Assembly (NCBI GenBank): GCA_965223105.1
Contig: OZ244987.1
Coordinates: 2,728,001-2,792,000 of the forward strand
DNA from: JABDMH01 sp965223105
Lineage (GTDB): Bacteria; Bacteroidota; Bacteroidia; Chitinophagales; Saprospiraceae
Length of the DNA: 64,000 bases
Direction: 5' to 3'
This document shows, piece by piece, positions 26,886 through 35,663 of this stretch; position 1 is the first letter of the stretch; each line of letters opens with the position of its first letter. The notes beneath the pieces were generated by a model, which was given only the letters and a program-made list of their open reading frames with translations, searched no databases and was not told the DNA's origin. The translations under genes were made by a program, and so were the position numbers.

Positions 26886-27743
26886 TTGGACTTAGCTCGA
26901 TACATCGAGCAGACTTTAAAAGTCCGGATCAAAAAGATATCCGCCATCTCCGGTGGAGACATTAATGATGCCTCGCTCATAGAATGCGATTCGGGAGACA
27001 CATTCTTTGTCAAGTATAACGCTCTTGAAAAGGGCTTTGAGATGCTTGTGGCAGAGGAGGAAGCCCTATTTGAAATAGCTCGTACCCGGAGCATTAGTAC
27101 CCCTCAAGTGTTGGTTTCTGGCAAGACAGTAGAACAGGCGTTCTTAGTCTTAGAATTCATCCCTCCTTCTGCTCCTTCCAAAGAGTTCTGGACAACTTTT
27201 GGGCAAAAATTGGCTGCACTTCATCGATATTCAAACGATAAATTTGGTTGGAATCGAGAAAACTTCATCGGTTCACTTCCGCAAATAAACAGATGGTGTC
27301 TCCAGTGGACAGATTTTTTTGCCGAGTGTAGAATTTTACCACAACTGCAACTTGCGATGGATAGGAGAAGGTTGAGTGTTGCAGATTGTAACGATTGCCA
27401 TCGTATCTTAAGGAAGATTGATGAGATTTGCCCGTTGGAGGATCCTGCGCTGACCCATGGTGATTTATGGGGCGGAAATTTTTTATGTCATCAAGGGAAT
27501 ATACCCGTTCTTATAGATCCCAGCATCAGCTTTGCTCATCGCGAGATGGATATAGCCATGACTAAGCTTTTCGGTGGTTTTGAAAAGAACTTTTACGATA
27601 GCTATCAGGCCCACTATCCTCTCACTCCTGGATTTCAAAACCGGGTGGATATATATCAGCTCTATTATCTGTTGGTACATCTGAATTTATTCGGAGCCAG
27701 CTATCTGAACGCTGTCAGGCGAATAGTGAAAAAATATAGATAG
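26886..27743 (+). CDS. Fructosamine kinase-like protein
   Basis: A 285-residue protein of the fructosamine/ketosamine-3-kinase family (APH-like fold). Motifs visible are GGDINDASLIE (nucleotide loop), the lysine in FFVKYN, LVLEFI in the hinge, the catalytic loop LTHGDLWGGNF and the magnesium motif LIDPSISFAHREMDIAM. Relatives phosphorylate protein-bound or small ketosamines so that they can deglycate. The start is TTG at 26886, three bases after the lytTR stop, and no ATG fits the conserved N terminus. Position in the two-component operon is probably transcriptional convenience. Confidence 0.9.
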   Translation: MDLARYIEQTLKVRIKKISAISGGDINDASLIECDSGDTFFVKYNALEKGFEMLVAEEEALFEIARTRSISTPQVLVSGKTVEQAFLVLEFIPPSAPSKEFWTTFGQKLAALHRYSNDKFGWNRENFIGSLPQINRWCLQWTDFFAECRILPQLQLAMDRRRLSVADCNDCHRILRKIDEICPLEDPALTHGDLWGGNFLCHQGNIPVLIDPSISFAHREMDIAMTKLFGGFEKNFYDSYQAHYPLTPGFQNRVDIYQLYYLLVHLNLFGASYLNAVRRIVKKYR

Positions 27744-27808
27744 GAATACCACTCGCTTGTTAAGCTTCATCATGGTCCTTTATTCCCTGGTACCCAAAAC
27801 GGGGAATG

Positions 27809-30226
27809 TCACTTCTCGATAACTATTTTCCGGACGTATTGGCTTCCATCTGCGCAATATACACGTAGCAAGAAGAAACCCGGGGGTAATTGGGAAATAT
27901 CCAGGATCTGCTGACTTGTTTGATTACCGGGAAAACTTGCCACCAATTGGCCGTGCATATTGGAAAATTCGACTTTATGCAATTGGTCAGGAGCCACGAG
28001 GTTTAATAGATCTTCAGCTGGATTTGGAAATAAGGACAACTTCTCTGGAGCAAGAGTCCCATTGGTTTGATAATTCATACTGTGAAAGGATGAAGGAAGA
28101 CGCAGTGGATCTCCTTTCTTCGTTAACGTTAAAACATCTTGTACCGAAATACCGATCTCCAGTAAATCATCTAACGACCTAAAACCATTGAGATCTTCTT
28201 CGACTATGAAGGTAATCTGACCAATCACTCCATGTCTCACCACCGATTTGCGGTTAGTGTGCACTATCGCAACATCGAGCTGTCCATCTTTTGGAGATAT
28301 GGCGTATGACAACGTTCCGCTATTGGCATCAAAAGCACCGTTTGGATCAAGATCAAATCGAATTGTACTTGAATCGACAAATCCTTGATAGATATCGATG
28401 GAAAAATGTAAACCAAGAACCTCGTCAAGTATTTCTTGACTGTCCACACTAATTTCCACCATGGCTTCCTGCCCTTCCGAAACCTCTGGAGTCAAAAGTT
28501 TAATGTCAAGCGGGACCGAATTTAGCGCCAGTGGTGCTGAGGCCACGATCCGATGACATTTATCATAGTGCCTGACGATAAGATCTAGATCGTGAATGGA
28601 AATCAGCCCATCTCCATTGGCATCTGCTGATTGAAGTTTTTCTATACCTAATGCAGGTTGGCCATTCCATACTGGGGCTAATTGCCCATACCACAGCTCA
28701 TCATCTGGATACTTACGGATCGGACCCGTGGCCCCTAGATTCATTCCCAAAGGAAGTAAATCCGCTAAGTCCACGAGCCCATCATCATTTATATCGCCAG
28801 GCCATACACAATCAAGATCACAGTGCTCCTCAGGTTCAAAATCGACCACGGCAAAGAAGACACTGATCGCATGACAGGTCATTAATCCTGCATTTTGAAC
28901 ACAATACTTTAATACTGCCGCATCATTTCCTACAAAACCCAGATTGGGTTGATATGAGAGGCTTTGACCGTCTGGCAACAGCTCTAATTCACCGTTGGCC
29001 GGAGAACTGATAATGTCGAACTTATATTGATCAATGGGCACATCATAGGTCAACTTAAGGGGAAGATTCTTGTTAACCTGCAAAGTCCAAAAGGTTTCTT
29101 TGGGTGCAAAGTCATGTACAGTGACTAGAACCCGGGCAGTATCACATCGGCCTTCACTGCATGATTTATAAAAAAATGCTGTCTGTCCGGAGAAGTTCGT
29201 GGCGGGATCGAACCTGAACTGACCATTTGCCAGGGAAGTCACCGTGCCCCTTACGTCATCAGAGATGATCTCATCTACCTGCCTGGTGAGGTCGTTCTTG
29301 GTCACATCAAAGATGATTGGATTGTTGACCTCAGTAAAAATGAGATCCTCCTGATTCAAACCATTCCCAGAAGTGGGATCTATCACTTCGACCGTGACTA
29401 GCGAATTAGTCAGCGTATTCCCTTTCCACCTGCTAAACCGTAATGTCGTTGTCTGTAAACTTCCCCACTTAGGGGTATAATGATAAATCTGGGAGGTTAT
29501 TTTCTCTAATTGACCATCATAATAAAGGCTCGCGGGAGCTTGATGACCCTTGGCCAACAAAATTACAGCGGGCTCTCCGGGATAGACAGCATGGGAAAAG
29601 GTATCAGTCTTGTAGACATCTGTTGGCTGATCGACCCGGATGATTACGCGGCCCGATTTGCAATGGTGATTGTTGCAAACCACATAGGAGACGTGTGCGA
29701 AACCTTCGTCAATGGCATCAAAGATCAAGCTCTTGCCGTCCTCACTGATAGTGACCTTTCCATTCTGCACATAAGCAATCTTACTCAATTGGAGCTCGTT
29801 TGAAATCGTTTGATCGTTTTCGAGAACTGGTAGGTGCAGACCGCGAGCGTCAGTAGTCGTAGTGTAATAATCCGGTGCAGTTTTGATCGGTTCTACAACA
29901 ACAATGAAACCTTCAAATGAGGGCATTGGAACTCCTCCCCTGGCCCTTGTGGTCCTGAAAATCACCGTATCGAGACCTTCAAATCCTGGATTTGGAGTAT
30001 ATCTAAGGCGATACTGAGATTCAAAATTCAGCTTGTATTTAGCTACTGAGCCATGGGTTGGATAACTCAAGATTTGCGGGTATTCGTTGGAGGCAACTTC
30101 GACGTTCAAAGTCCTGTCTGTAAGCGTCTCGTAGACCCTAAGATTTGATATGATCTGTGCTGAAAGGTGACACTCATACCATCCAAGAAAGAATAGCAAA
30201 AGAAGCTGGGGGAGGGTGTGACGCAT
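27809..30226 (-). CDS. T9SS type A cargo with Ig/cadherin-like, dockerin-like and cohesin-like domains
   Basis: A predicted surface or secreted protein of 805 residues. A signal peptide (about 1-24, cut after LSAQ) is followed by at least four beta-sandwich repeats of the Big/cadherin type, each with a G-x-V-x-x-x-x-DG pattern. Near residues 480-560 are two calcium-loop segments, DINDDGLVDLADL and DANGDGLISIHDL, resembling dockerin/EF-hand loops. A cohesin-like domain follows (about 580-700). The C terminus carries a T9SS type A tail: LSLFPNPAEDLL, then GQLV and a final VRKIVIE strand. The ATG at 30226 gives a better signal peptide than the one at 30244. It is divergent from the next gene. 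Confidence 0.85.
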   Translation of the reverse strand: MRHTLPQLLLLFFLGWYECHLSAQIISNLRVYETLTDRTLNVEVASNEYPQILSYPTHGSVAKYKLNFESQYRLRYTPNPGFEGLDTVIFRTTRARGGVPMPSFEGFIVVVEPIKTAPDYYTTTTDARGLHLPVLENDQTISNELQLSKIAYVQNGKVTISEDGKSLIFDAIDEGFAHVSYVVCNNHHCKSGRVIIRVDQPTDVYKTDTFSHAVYPGEPAVILLAKGHQAPASLYYDGQLEKITSQIYHYTPKWGSLQTTTLRFSRWKGNTLTNSLVTVEVIDPTSGNGLNQEDLIFTEVNNPIIFDVTKNDLTRQVDEIISDDVRGTVTSLANGQFRFDPATNFSGQTAFFYKSCSEGRCDTARVLVTVHDFAPKETFWTLQVNKNLPLKLTYDVPIDQYKFDIISSPANGELELLPDGQSLSYQPNLGFVGNDAAVLKYCVQNAGLMTCHAISVFFAVVDFEPEEHCDLDCVWPGDINDDGLVDLADLLPLGMNLGATGPIRKYPDDELWYGQLAPVWNGQPALGIEKLQSADANGDGLISIHDLDLIVRHYDKCHRIVASAPLALNSVPLDIKLLTPEVSEGQEAMVEISVDSQEILDEVLGLHFSIDIYQGFVDSSTIRFDLDPNGAFDANSGTLSYAISPKDGQLDVAIVHTNRKSVVRHGVIGQITFIVEEDLNGFRSLDDLLEIGISVQDVLTLTKKGDPLRLPSSFHSMNYQTNGTLAPEKLSLFPNPAEDLLNLVAPDQLHKVEFSNMHGQLVASFPGNQTSQQILDISQLPPGFFLLRVYCADGSQYVRKIVIEK

Positions 30227-30371
30227 GGTATATATTAAGTTCAATCACAATATAATCTATATTTGAGGAAGACTAAAATTTTCTGGATCTTGCCGGGAAT
30301 CTTTAACATAAGCTTGATGCCGTTCAGATCATGTAATAAACATAGTTCTTCGTTTGAATTAGTGGCCTGAT

Positions 30372-31808
30372 ATGGAAAGGACCAAATTGTACCAGGCTTT
30401 AACAACGCTGACAAAAGCTGAACGCCATAGGTTACGGAAATTTGTGGATTGCCAGACATCGAGGCGATCACAGCTTTTGATGCATCAAATTCTTTATAAG
30501 ATTGAGCAAGACCTAGAGGCGGTTCCAAGTCGTAAAGAGATTTGGGAAGAAACCTTTGAAGGCTCATTTGATGACCTGAAATTTCGGAAAGATTGTTCCG
30601 ATGCAGTTCGCTTACTGGAGCAATTTCTGAGCTGGGATCAGTATTGGGGCGATCCGCTTACGGAAGGCACGCTGAGACTGATGTCACTAGGGCGAAAAGG
30701 CCTTGAACATTTATACTCGAGCCAACTAAAGCGGGTACAGAAATTATTGTCCAGGCAGCCGGAACAGGGGGCCAATTATTATTATCATAAGTTCTTAGTC
30801 CAGCAGAATCTTTATGAGATGCGGCAGGCGAATCTCCAGCGCTTTGAAATTGCCAATATTGATAATATTTTAGACAATCTCGACACTTTCTATGTCATTG
30901 AAAAATTAAGATACTATTGCGAAATACTAAGCCGTAAATCTTTTGTTGAACATGATTACCAAAATCGCTTGATCGGTGAGATTTTATCGCTGATTGAAAA
31001 TGGAGCCTTTGAAGATATTCCTGTTGTTCATGTTTACCATAAAATTGTGCTTACTCATCTCCATCCGAATGAACAGGTCCATTATTACGAGTTGAAGAGG
31101 ACGGTGATCGAAAGAGCAAATTATCTGCCACTAAGGCATCGCAAAGGGATATTTGATGCTTTACTCAATTATTGCAATCGAAAAATAAATCAGGGTCATT
31201 CCGATTTCTTGCAAGAGTCTTTTGCACTATATCGACAAGTGCTCGATGATCAATTCTCGTTGGGAGAGAGATACATAACACACTGGACCTTCAAAAATGT
31301 GGTGGTATTGGCCTTGAGACTCGGTGAATTTTCCTGGGCAGAGAATTTCATACTTAGATCTGCTGATCGTATTGAACAACCATTTCGAAAGAATGCGGTA
31401 AACTATAATCTGGCACAATTGTATTTCTATCAGAAGAAGTTTGAGCACGTATTGACCCTTTTGCAAGAGGTAGAATACGAGGATGTCTCCTATAATTTGG
31501 GAGCTAAAACCATGCTTCTGGCTACTTATTATGAGCTAGGTGAATATGAAGCCCTCAAAACCTTAGGCAATGCCTTCAGGGTTTTTCTCCATCGCCGAAA
31601 GAATACAATAACAGAAGATCGAAGAAGGTCGTATCTCAATTTGATTAGTTTGACTATTCGGCTATCGACCATTAATCCGCGTGACAGCAAGGCTTTAATC
31701 AAGCTTCGCAAGCGGATGGAATCGATCCCGGTTGTTGCGAGTGAAAATTGGATTAGGACAAAAATCTCGGATAAAATTCAGAGACATCCTACTTATCATA
31801 CTCTATAA
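30372..31808 (+). CDS. Hypothetical helical (TPR-like) cytoplasmic protein
   Basis: A 478-residue protein without signal peptide or membrane segment and without a recognised domain. It is strongly helical, rich in L, R, Y and E. The segments around 290-400 (AENFILRSADRI, NAVNYNLAQLYFYQKKFEHVLTLLQ, AKTMLLATYYELGEYEALKTLG) look like degenerate TPR helix pairs. The N terminus (MERTKLYQALTTLTKAERHRLRKFV) resembles the start of uncharacterised proteins common in Saprospiria. A TATATTTG box (30258-30265) could be its promoter. A function cannot be given; scaffolding by helical repeats is a guess. Confidence 0.75.
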   Translation: MERTKLYQALTTLTKAERHRLRKFVDCQTSRRSQLLMHQILYKIEQDLEAVPSRKEIWEETFEGSFDDLKFRKDCSDAVRLLEQFLSWDQYWGDPLTEGTLRLMSLGRKGLEHLYSSQLKRVQKLLSRQPEQGANYYYHKFLVQQNLYEMRQANLQRFEIANIDNILDNLDTFYVIEKLRYYCEILSRKSFVEHDYQNRLIGEILSLIENGAFEDIPVVHVYHKIVLTHLHPNEQVHYYELKRTVIERANYLPLRHRKGIFDALLNYCNRKINQGHSDFLQESFALYRQVLDDQFSLGERYITHWTFKNVVVLALRLGEFSWAENFILRSADRIEQPFRKNAVNYNLAQLYFYQKKFEHVLTLLQEVEYEDVSYNLGAKTMLLATYYELGEYEALKTLGNAFRVFLHRRKNTITEDRRRSYLNLISLTIRLSTINPRDSKALIKLRKRMESIPVVASENWIRTKISDKIQRHPTYHTL

Positions 31809-32033
31809 CTGTCCAGATCTATAAAGCAATGCTCCTTTATACGACCTTCACAGACCTTCCTTTTTCGTAATCTTGCTTGTCTTTTACTTACCTCCCTGCT
31901 ATTTCAGATAACCCGGCTCAATGGCAGTCGTATTCACGGCCAGGCAATTGACGATCATTGGCAGCAACTGAATTGGTCAGACCTACAGAAATCTCCATTG
32001 CTCAATTACTTCTTTGAACCGATTAGCTCTTAG
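31809..32033 (+). other. Open frame without start codon, in frame after the 478-residue gene
   Basis: Directly after the TAA of the upstream gene the same frame stays open for 74 codons to a TAG at 32031-32033. The translation has a basic start, a hydrophobic stretch (LACLLLTSLLFQI) and a tryptophan-containing polar tail (DDHWQQLNWSDLQ), so it resembles the beginning of a secreted protein. There is no ATG, GTG or TTG in it. It could be a gene remnant, a readthrough extension, or chance. Confidence 0.3.
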
Positions 32034-32187
32034 AAGGCTGTAGGTTATTGGAAAGGGATGTGGTCCCCACCATATGAATTCAGCTGATCAATTTGATGCA
32101 GATGTCATGCAAGCTGGGGTAAACAGGTCTAAATACAAAGATACTTTGTTAATTTGCCAACTTGTTTTGAATCTAAATGATAAGCGT

Positions 32188-33654
32188 GTGGATAATATCA
32201 TTTCAAGAAGGACAATTCTGAAAACTGGAAGTTTAGTGACGGGAGGCTTCATGATTGTCCCGCGACATGTACTTGGGAAGGGCTATACAGCTCCCAGTGA
32301 CAAATTGAGCTTGGCTGCGATTGGGTCTGGTGGTAAGGGGAGATCTGATATCATTAATGCATGGAACAAGGGGTCGGAGAATGTCGTGGCCCTATGTGAC
32401 GTAGATCGAGAACGAGCAGGTGAGACGCTAAAAAAGTTTCCAAAGGCTAGATTTTACGCTGATTTCCGTGTTATGCTGGATGAGCTGGGTAGTGAGCTGG
32501 ATGCGGTGACGATTTCTACTCCTGATCATACCCATGCAGTAGCTGCTATGGCAGCGATGGATCTGGGATTGCATATCTATGTGCAGAAACCGCTAACACA
32601 TAATATTTATGAAGCGAGAATGCTCACAGAGAAGGCTCGAGAGCAGAGTATCGTTTCACAGATGGGTAATCAAGGCGCATCAAATCCTGGACAGGAGCAA
32701 ATGATAAAGTGGTTTGATGAAGGTGTCATTGGAAAAGTTCACGAAGCACAGATTTGGACCAATAGACCGGTCTGGCCGCAGGGGATACCTCTACCGAAAG
32801 AATCCTCTCCCCTGCCAGAAACGATGACAGCCCATGATTGGGATCTCTTTATTGGCCCCGCCAGCATGGTAGACTATCACCCTCTGTATCACCCATTTAA
32901 GTGGCGAGGTTGGTGGAACTTTGGTACAGGTGCGTTAGGAGACATGGGATGCCATCTTATTGATCCAGCATTTCGGGTCTTGCGGCTTGGTTATCCATTA
33001 GAAGTTGAATGCAGTGTAGGTCAGGTCTTTTTACAAGATTGGGTAGCTGAGCACATCCCCGAAGGATGTCCACCTTCCAGCAGGGTCCAACTCAAGTTTC
33101 CAGCAAATGAGTACAATGATTCCCAAGTATTGATGTCCTGGCATGATGGAGGATTGAGACCTTTTCATCCACAGATTATACCACCTAGTGATCCCATTGG
33201 TGATGATGATAGTGCCAATGGAGTTATTCTGATTGGCGAAAAAGGTGTAATGACCTGTGGTACCTACGGGGTGAATCCAAGAATATATCTTAATTCAGGT
33301 GAGAAGATCACCATGCCCAAGAATTTTAGTGGCAGCAATGAACATGCAGATAAGCCCGAATATGGGCATCATATACATTGGGCGAAAGCCTGTAAAGCAG
33401 GTTTTGGTAGTCCGGAACACCAAGCACTGACATCCTCCTTTGACTATGCTGGTCCGCTCACCGAAACCGTATTGATGGGTAATCTGGCTATTCGCAGTTA
33501 TTCCTTAGCCAGTGATAAAAAAGACAGGCGTGGACGACACACCTTCGAGGGCCGAAAGAAGCTGCTCTGGGATGGGCATAAAATGACCATTACGAATTTC
33601 GATCCTGCCAATCAATTTGTCAGGAGAGCATATCGTGATGGTTGGAAACTTTAG
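32188..33654 (+). CDS. Tat-exported Gfo/Idh/MocA family oxidoreductase
   Basis: An NAD(P)-dependent sugar or polyol dehydrogenase-like protein of 488 residues. The twin-arginine signal SRRTILKTGSLVTGG lies at the N terminus if translation starts at GTG 32188. Starting at ATG 32074 would put 38 poorly folded residues in front of the Tat motif, which is unlikely. The Rossmann motif is AAIGSGGKG, strand 2 ends in ALCDVD, and the conserved EKP is QKP in VQKPLTH. The bacterial-type C-terminal domain contains a WWNFGTGALGDMGCH block with the catalytic-type His. Exported Gfo/Idh proteins are frequent in Bacteroidota and Planctomycetes; the substrate is unknown. No obvious operon partner is present. 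Confidence 0.9.
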   Translation: MDNIISRRTILKTGSLVTGGFMIVPRHVLGKGYTAPSDKLSLAAIGSGGKGRSDIINAWNKGSENVVALCDVDRERAGETLKKFPKARFYADFRVMLDELGSELDAVTISTPDHTHAVAAMAAMDLGLHIYVQKPLTHNIYEARMLTEKAREQSIVSQMGNQGASNPGQEQMIKWFDEGVIGKVHEAQIWTNRPVWPQGIPLPKESSPLPETMTAHDWDLFIGPASMVDYHPLYHPFKWRGWWNFGTGALGDMGCHLIDPAFRVLRLGYPLEVECSVGQVFLQDWVAEHIPEGCPPSSRVQLKFPANEYNDSQVLMSWHDGGLRPFHPQIIPPSDPIGDDDSANGVILIGEKGVMTCGTYGVNPRIYLNSGEKITMPKNFSGSNEHADKPEYGHHIHWAKACKAGFGSPEHQALTSSFDYAGPLTETVLMGNLAIRSYSLASDKKDRRGRHTFEGRKKLLWDGHKMTITNFDPANQFVRRAYRDGWKL

Positions 33655-33668
33655 AAGTCGTCATTAGC

Positions 33669-35318
33669 TCATTTCTGACGCACGATTTCCACAGTTCTCA
33701 CGGTTAATCTTGGATCGTCTGGATCTTCCAGGAGACCGAAATAACCTACAATGGCTTCTTCGGCATCAAAATAGATAAATTGCGAAGCGGTTGATTCAAC
33801 ATTGCTTCGTGCAATAGCAACCTCACCCCCCTTTGCAGAGTACAATACAGGATAGGCACCATCTGATGTGACTTCTCTGATGTAGAAGGACACGAGTCCT
33901 CGATCATTTAGCACAATGGGTCCGATTTGGACCTTAGCACGGGGATCTGCATTTTCTGGCCTCTGATAATAACCAGTTGACTTAATCCTACCCCTTGGCG
34001 ATAGATGTACGCCCAAGATCCCATGACATATCATTGTGGAGGCATTGGTCATCGACACTCCGGTAACACCTACGTTTTCTTCCACTCGGTAAGCGCTCAT
34101 ATATGATCCATCTGTGAAAGCAGTCGGCTCACCAATTGGATTCAGAGTGACGCCCTTTTGATCCTGGGAACCTGTGCGAGAACCAATCAATTTCTGGAGC
34201 TTCGTTAAATTTTTGTCACTCTTTGACAATTGATAATCTCCCGCTTGATCAATATAGAGGGAATATATCTGGTGCCCTTCATTGGATAAGAAGATCGTGC
34301 CACTATCGGTTTTAAAGAAATGAATAGCATCAAAAGGATTGAATTCACTCAAAACTTTCACGTGATTGAGCAAATTTGCTCGTTTGTCGAAGTGGTAATA
34401 TTGAAATTCACGGTAATTACCTGAGGTAGAAGCATTTCTAGGCGTAAATACCCAGGTCTGTGATTTGAGTTCCTCTGCACCTTCCTCGTGAATACCGAAT
34501 TCCTCACTACGATATGCTACATCCATGTCTTTTTCAAAGACAAGATCGTAGTAAAAGGAGTCGAGACCACTAGTATCAAATGAAACAAGCCTAAGTTTCT
34601 GATCTGAGGGTTCCTTGTCATTGCTTCGGTCGAAATGATTGAGCATGGCCAAAGTATAACCCTCTGCGGGATCAGTTGTTGGCAAGTACAAGGAAGTCCA
34701 AAACTGTTTTTTCGTGCTGCTGTCATAGGCTTCCAAGGAAGTTTCCATTTGTGTTTCAGAAAATTGTGCCGTTTGGCTGTTTTCCCGTTCATACCTGGTG
34801 ACCTGAAGGTCCACCAGTCTGTTTTGGCGGTCAACATTGAGCATGGTCTTAAAATAAGTAGTGGCGTTCGGCTGAACCTCCTGACTGACCAATGGTCTTT
34901 CGATCTCGATCCAAGGTAGTTTCCGATACTCTTCTTCACTGATGAAGCTTGGATCAGATTCCAGCAGTTCACCCCGCTGTTCGTTAACACCGAAAAACAT
35001 GCTCTGATCTGGGATATCACTAGTCTGCAGATAAAACATTTCTTCATTGATTAACCCACCATTTCGATCGTATGTAAGCCGGTAAATTCCCCGGAGATTC
35101 AAGGGTTTTCCCTTTGCATTGCCAGGGTCTAGTGGTGTAATCACTCTGGCCCTCTTTTCGAATTCAAGAAGGACCTCCAAACCATCTGGAAGTGTGGTAA
35201 CATATCGAATACCGCATCGTTCGGGTTTGAGTGAGTTCATGGACTTCGGAAGAAGACAAGCCTGACCATTGAGTTGCCAGGTTAAGGTTATAAGTATGAT
35301 GAAGTATAAATATCTCAT
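33669..35318 (-). CDS. Secreted protein of unknown function
   Basis: A 549-residue protein with a clean Sec signal peptide (about 1-18, MRYLYFIILITLTWQLNGQ). The rest is a long beta-rich chain with many aromatic residues and two or three WD/kelch-like short repeats, but no family I recognise. There is no T9SS tail, lipobox or catalytic motif. The two cysteines near the mature N terminus (CLLP and RCGIR) may form a disulfide. It ends 15 bases from the convergent Gfo/Idh gene and has no partner on its strand. Confidence 0.75.
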   Translation of the reverse strand: MRYLYFIILITLTWQLNGQACLLPKSMNSLKPERCGIRYVTTLPDGLEVLLEFEKRARVITPLDPGNAKGKPLNLRGIYRLTYDRNGGLINEEMFYLQTSDIPDQSMFFGVNEQRGELLESDPSFISEEEYRKLPWIEIERPLVSQEVQPNATTYFKTMLNVDRQNRLVDLQVTRYERENSQTAQFSETQMETSLEAYDSSTKKQFWTSLYLPTTDPAEGYTLAMLNHFDRSNDKEPSDQKLRLVSFDTSGLDSFYYDLVFEKDMDVAYRSEEFGIHEEGAEELKSQTWVFTPRNASTSGNYREFQYYHFDKRANLLNHVKVLSEFNPFDAIHFFKTDSGTIFLSNEGHQIYSLYIDQAGDYQLSKSDKNLTKLQKLIGSRTGSQDQKGVTLNPIGEPTAFTDGSYMSAYRVEENVGVTGVSMTNASTMICHGILGVHLSPRGRIKSTGYYQRPENADPRAKVQIGPIVLNDRGLVSFYIREVTSDGAYPVLYSAKGGEVAIARSNVESTASQFIYFDAEEAIVGYFGLLEDPDDPRLTVRTVEIVRQK

Positions 35319-35663
35319 TTATAGCTGTTTTAGCAACAATCTAGATCGATCAGGTACTACCAATAATGAATTTGTGAACGGGGGTCTACAGATTAATGTC
35401 GAACAGCGAAACTGAACTTCGTATTGATGACCACATTTTTCATGCCACTTTATATCCTAGAATGATCATTTCATCGTCGAGCTACCGGGTTTGACCACTT
35501 GTTCCGGAGATCGAATGCCACTGTTGGCTTCTTTTGTACCACAGATCCGGTTGAAGGCTAATATGTACCGAATAAAACCATGGTGAGGAGCACATTGAAG
35601 CTGGTTTGTGCCGGTCGAAAAATGGCCAAGAAGCTATTTCTATTTACATTCGTTGTATCAGTT
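35319..35663. other. Intergenic region between divergent secreted-protein genes
   Basis: No coding potential, hairpin or repeat stands out. The frame of the downstream gene is open back to an ATG at 35580, but that part does not look like a signal peptide. It should hold the two divergent promoters, which I cannot place. Confidence 0.4.

Noticed and set aside
27744..27808. Possible hairpin ATTCCC/GGGAAT between convergent genes
   Set aside because: Six-base stem with a 14-base loop and no T tract; too weak to call a terminator.
34517..35047. A 176-codon open frame on the minus strand in another phase of the secreted 549-residue gene
   Set aside because: It lies fully inside a longer frame with a signal peptide; composition is unusual (many W, C and R) and no family pattern is visible.
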